A stretch of DNA of 5,155 nucleotides. It comes from Opitutaceae bacterium. GTDB taxonomy: Bacteria; Verrucomicrobiota; Verrucomicrobiae; Opitutales; Opitutaceae. The position numbers and the translations under genes are program-made. The stretch spans positions 1-5,155 of the forward strand of contig JAISAX010000923.1 in NCBI GenBank assembly GCA_031266495.1, written 5' to 3'. The notes under the pieces are model-generated. The model was not told the origin of the DNA, made no database searches, and was given only the letters and a program-made list of their open reading frames with translations. Shown here piece after piece: positions 3,845 through 5,155 of this stretch. The first letter of the stretch is position 1; every line of letters begins with the position of its first letter.

Positions 3845-5155
3845 ATGATCTCCATCGACATTTCCTCCGTCCCGTCCAGTCCCGCCATTGCCGCCGCCCT
3901 TGCCGACCTCCGGCGCGACATCGCCGCCGTTTTCCCCTCCGCCTCGCCGACAGGCGCCGGCTCGCCGCTCCAGCCGTGGACCCTCACCGTTGATCTCACC
4001 ACCGCCCTCGCGCCCGAAACATTCGTCCTCGAAACCAGCGCCCCCCCGGACCGCCGCATCGCCATCACCGGCGTCGACGAACTCGGCGCCATTTACGGCC
4101 TCTACGAATTCTCGCACCGCTTCCTTGGCGTCGATCCCCTCTGGTTCTGGAAAGACATCGCTCCCGCGCCCCTCGCCAGCTTCGCCCCCGCTCCCGGACG
4201 CATCGCCTCCGTCGTTCCGGCCTTTCGCTACCGCGGCTGGTTCATCAACGACGAAGACCTCCTCGCCTCCTGGCCCGCGTCCTCCGGCGAGCGTTTCCGC
4301 GACTGGCCCCGCCGCGCCGCCACTGAAAACCCGCCGCTCGACGACGTCGCGGCCGACGACTACGAGGCGCGCCTCCTCCTCTACTACACGCCCATCGCCA
4401 CGCCCGCGACGATGGAGCGCGTCTTCGAAGCCCTCCTCCGCCTCCGCGGCAACCTCATCATCCCCGCCTCCTTCACCGACATCACCAACCCGCCGGAGGC
4501 CGACATCATCCGCGCCGCCATCCGCCGCGGCCTCTACGTCAGCCAGCATCACGTCGAACCACTCGGCGTATCCCATTTCGCCTACGAAACCTGGTGCTCG
4601 AAAAACAACTACCACAACGCCCCCTTTTCCTACCGCGAAGCCCCCCGCGTGATGCGCGCCTGCTGGCGCGACCACGCCCGCCGCTGGCACGACATCGCCC
4701 GCGACCGCGTCATCTGGCAAATCGGCCTCCGTGGCCGCGGCGACCGCGCCCTCTGGAGCCACGACCCCGCCTCTCGCGCCCGCGCCGCGGAGTTCATCTC
4801 CTCCGCCCTCGCCGACCAGCTCGCCATCATCCGTGACATCGACCCGCGACCCGCGCCGCCCGCCACCCTCACCCTCTGGCTCGAAGGCGCCCGACTGGTA
4901 TCCGGAAAACAACTCCGGATACCCGAAGGCGTCACCTGCATCTTCGCCGACCATCACCTCACCCAGGAAATGCAGGAAGACTTTGTCACCCTGCCGCGCT
5001 CCCCCGGCCTTCTCCGCGGCTTCTATTACCACATCGCCGTCTGGACCTGCGGCCCCCATCTCGTGCAAGGCCCCCCCCCCTCCAAAATCGCCCGCATCGT
5101 CAACCAGTTGCACACCCGCGGCGACACCCGCTACGCCATCCTCAACGTCTCCAAC
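3845..5155 (+). CDS. GH115-type alpha-glucuronidase-like protein, 5' part, runs off the right edge
   Basis: Open for 437 codons from ATG 3845 to the end of the window with no stop. Known GH115 enzymes remove 4-O-methyl-glucuronic acid or glucuronic acid from xylan side chains and are 800-1000 residues long, so about half is seen. Family landmarks appear in order: GAIYGLYEFSHRFLG then WFWKDI (residues 81-105, end of the N-terminal domain); FRYRGWFINDED (127-138, start of the TIM barrel); FEALLRLRGN then HHVEPLG (235-241); IGLRGRGD (293-300); LWLEGARL with E347; RGFYYHIAVW and RYAILNVSN at the edge. Two usually conserved spots differ: the DDN-type motif reads ADHH (D369), and the NVGD-type motif reads NVSN. 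A GTG at 3800 is an alternative start adding 15 residues, with no better ribosome site. No signal peptide is seen from either start. The gene's codons end overwhelmingly in C. It is divergent from the AraC-type regulator, its likely controller. Confidence 0.85.
   Translation, partial: MISIDISSVPSSPAIAAALADLRRDIAAVFPSASPTGAGSPLQPWTLTVDLTTALAPETFVLETSAPPDRRIAITGVDELGAIYGLYEFSHRFLGVDPLWFWKDIAPAPLASFAPAPGRIASVVPAFRYRGWFINDEDLLASWPASSGERFRDWPRRAATENPPLDDVAADDYEARLLLYYTPIATPATMERVFEALLRLRGNLIIPASFTDITNPPEADIIRAAIRRGLYVSQHHVEPLGVSHFAYETWCSKNNYHNAPFSYREAPRVMRACWRDHARRWHDIARDRVIWQIGLRGRGDRALWSHDPASRARAAEFISSALADQLAIIRDIDPRPAPPATLTLWLEGARLVSGKQLRIPEGVTCIFADHHLTQEMQEDFVTLPRSPGLLRGFYYHIAVWTCGPHLVQGPPPSKIARIVNQLHTRGDTRYAILNVSN
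4897..4923. repeat. perfect 10-bp inverted repeat inside the GH115 gene, 7-nt loop
   Basis: GGTATCCGGA (4897-4906) and TCCGGATACC (4914-4923) are exact reverse complements around the A-rich loop AAACAAC. The element encodes LVSGKQLRIP just after E347. It uses GTA, GGA and ATA, codons that are otherwise scarce in this strongly C-ending gene, as if the DNA palindrome rather than codon preference determined the sequence. It could be a transcript hairpin, an intragenic operator, or an in-frame inserted element. Confidence 0.65.
5071..5080 (+). repeat. C10 mononucleotide run inside the GH115 gene
   Basis: Ten consecutive C residues encode the Pro run of VQGPPPSK. The reading frame on both sides matches the GH115 pattern, so the recorded length keeps the gene in frame. 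Runs of this length are prone to replication slippage and would truncate the protein if one base were gained or lost. They are also prone to sequencing error. Confidence 0.8.

Noticed and set aside
3888..4652. Ser/Pro/Thr-rich plus-strand frame of 254 codons within the GH115 gene
   Set aside because: It is an off-frame reading of a C-rich gene, with low-complexity Ser/Pro/Thr runs and no start context.
3668..5113. Long open frame on the minus strand opposite the GH115 gene (481 codons)
   Set aside because: It encodes a Gly/Asp/Glu/Val-rich low-complexity protein, a mirror of the C-ending codons of the opposite strand. The plus-strand frame has clear GH115 landmarks.
1..5155. tRNA, rRNA, CRISPR array, insertion sequence or phage attachment site
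   Set aside because: No cloverleaf, regular spaced repeats, transposase motifs or terminal inverted repeats were seen on either strand.

Overview
The window is about 65% G+C. It looks like chromosomal DNA of a polysaccharide-degrading member of the Verrucomicrobiota, most likely an Opitutaceae-type bacterium. This is an inference from gene content: a GH78-type enzyme, a GH115-type enzyme, an AraC-family regulator, and a fragment resembling the H-X-DG tail of prepilin-type proteins. None of the chosen starts has a clear Shine-Dalgarno sequence, which fits that group. No rRNA, tRNA, CRISPR array, transposase or replication origin was recognised.

Layout. (1) Bases 1-361 hold no intact gene: a possible 3' end of a gene entering from the left (3-71), a small reading frame that looks like a one-helix membrane or secreted protein only if two A7 tracts are allowed to shift frame (40-186), and a frame resembling the C-terminus of an H-X-DG prepilin-like protein (187-342). 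(2) 362-2695 (+) is a complete six-hairpin glycosidase of the GH78 alpha-L-rhamnosidase type, 777 residues, with the acidic catalytic set conserved. (3) 2696-2775 is a short convergent gap with inverted repeats. (4) 2776-3693 (-) is a complete AraC-family regulator. (5) 3694-3844 is a divergent control region. (6) 3845-5155 (+) is the first 437 codons of a GH115-type alpha-glucuronidase-like protein that runs off the right edge.

How the genes may work together. The regulator is divergent from the GH115 gene and convergent with the GH78 gene, so a simple inference is that it senses a plant-glycan sugar and controls at least the GH115 gene. Together the two enzymes would remove glucuronic acid and rhamnose decorations from hemicellulose, pectin or arabinogalactan-type glycans. 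Neither has a visible signal peptide, which would suggest action on imported oligosaccharides in the cytoplasm.

Structural oddities are three strong perfect inverted repeats lying inside coding or formerly coding sequence, a C10 run inside the GH115 gene, a 12-bp tandem duplication in the regulator's linker, and a strand skew (plus strand C-rich, G-poor) that begins near 2800 and continues through two genes of opposite orientation.
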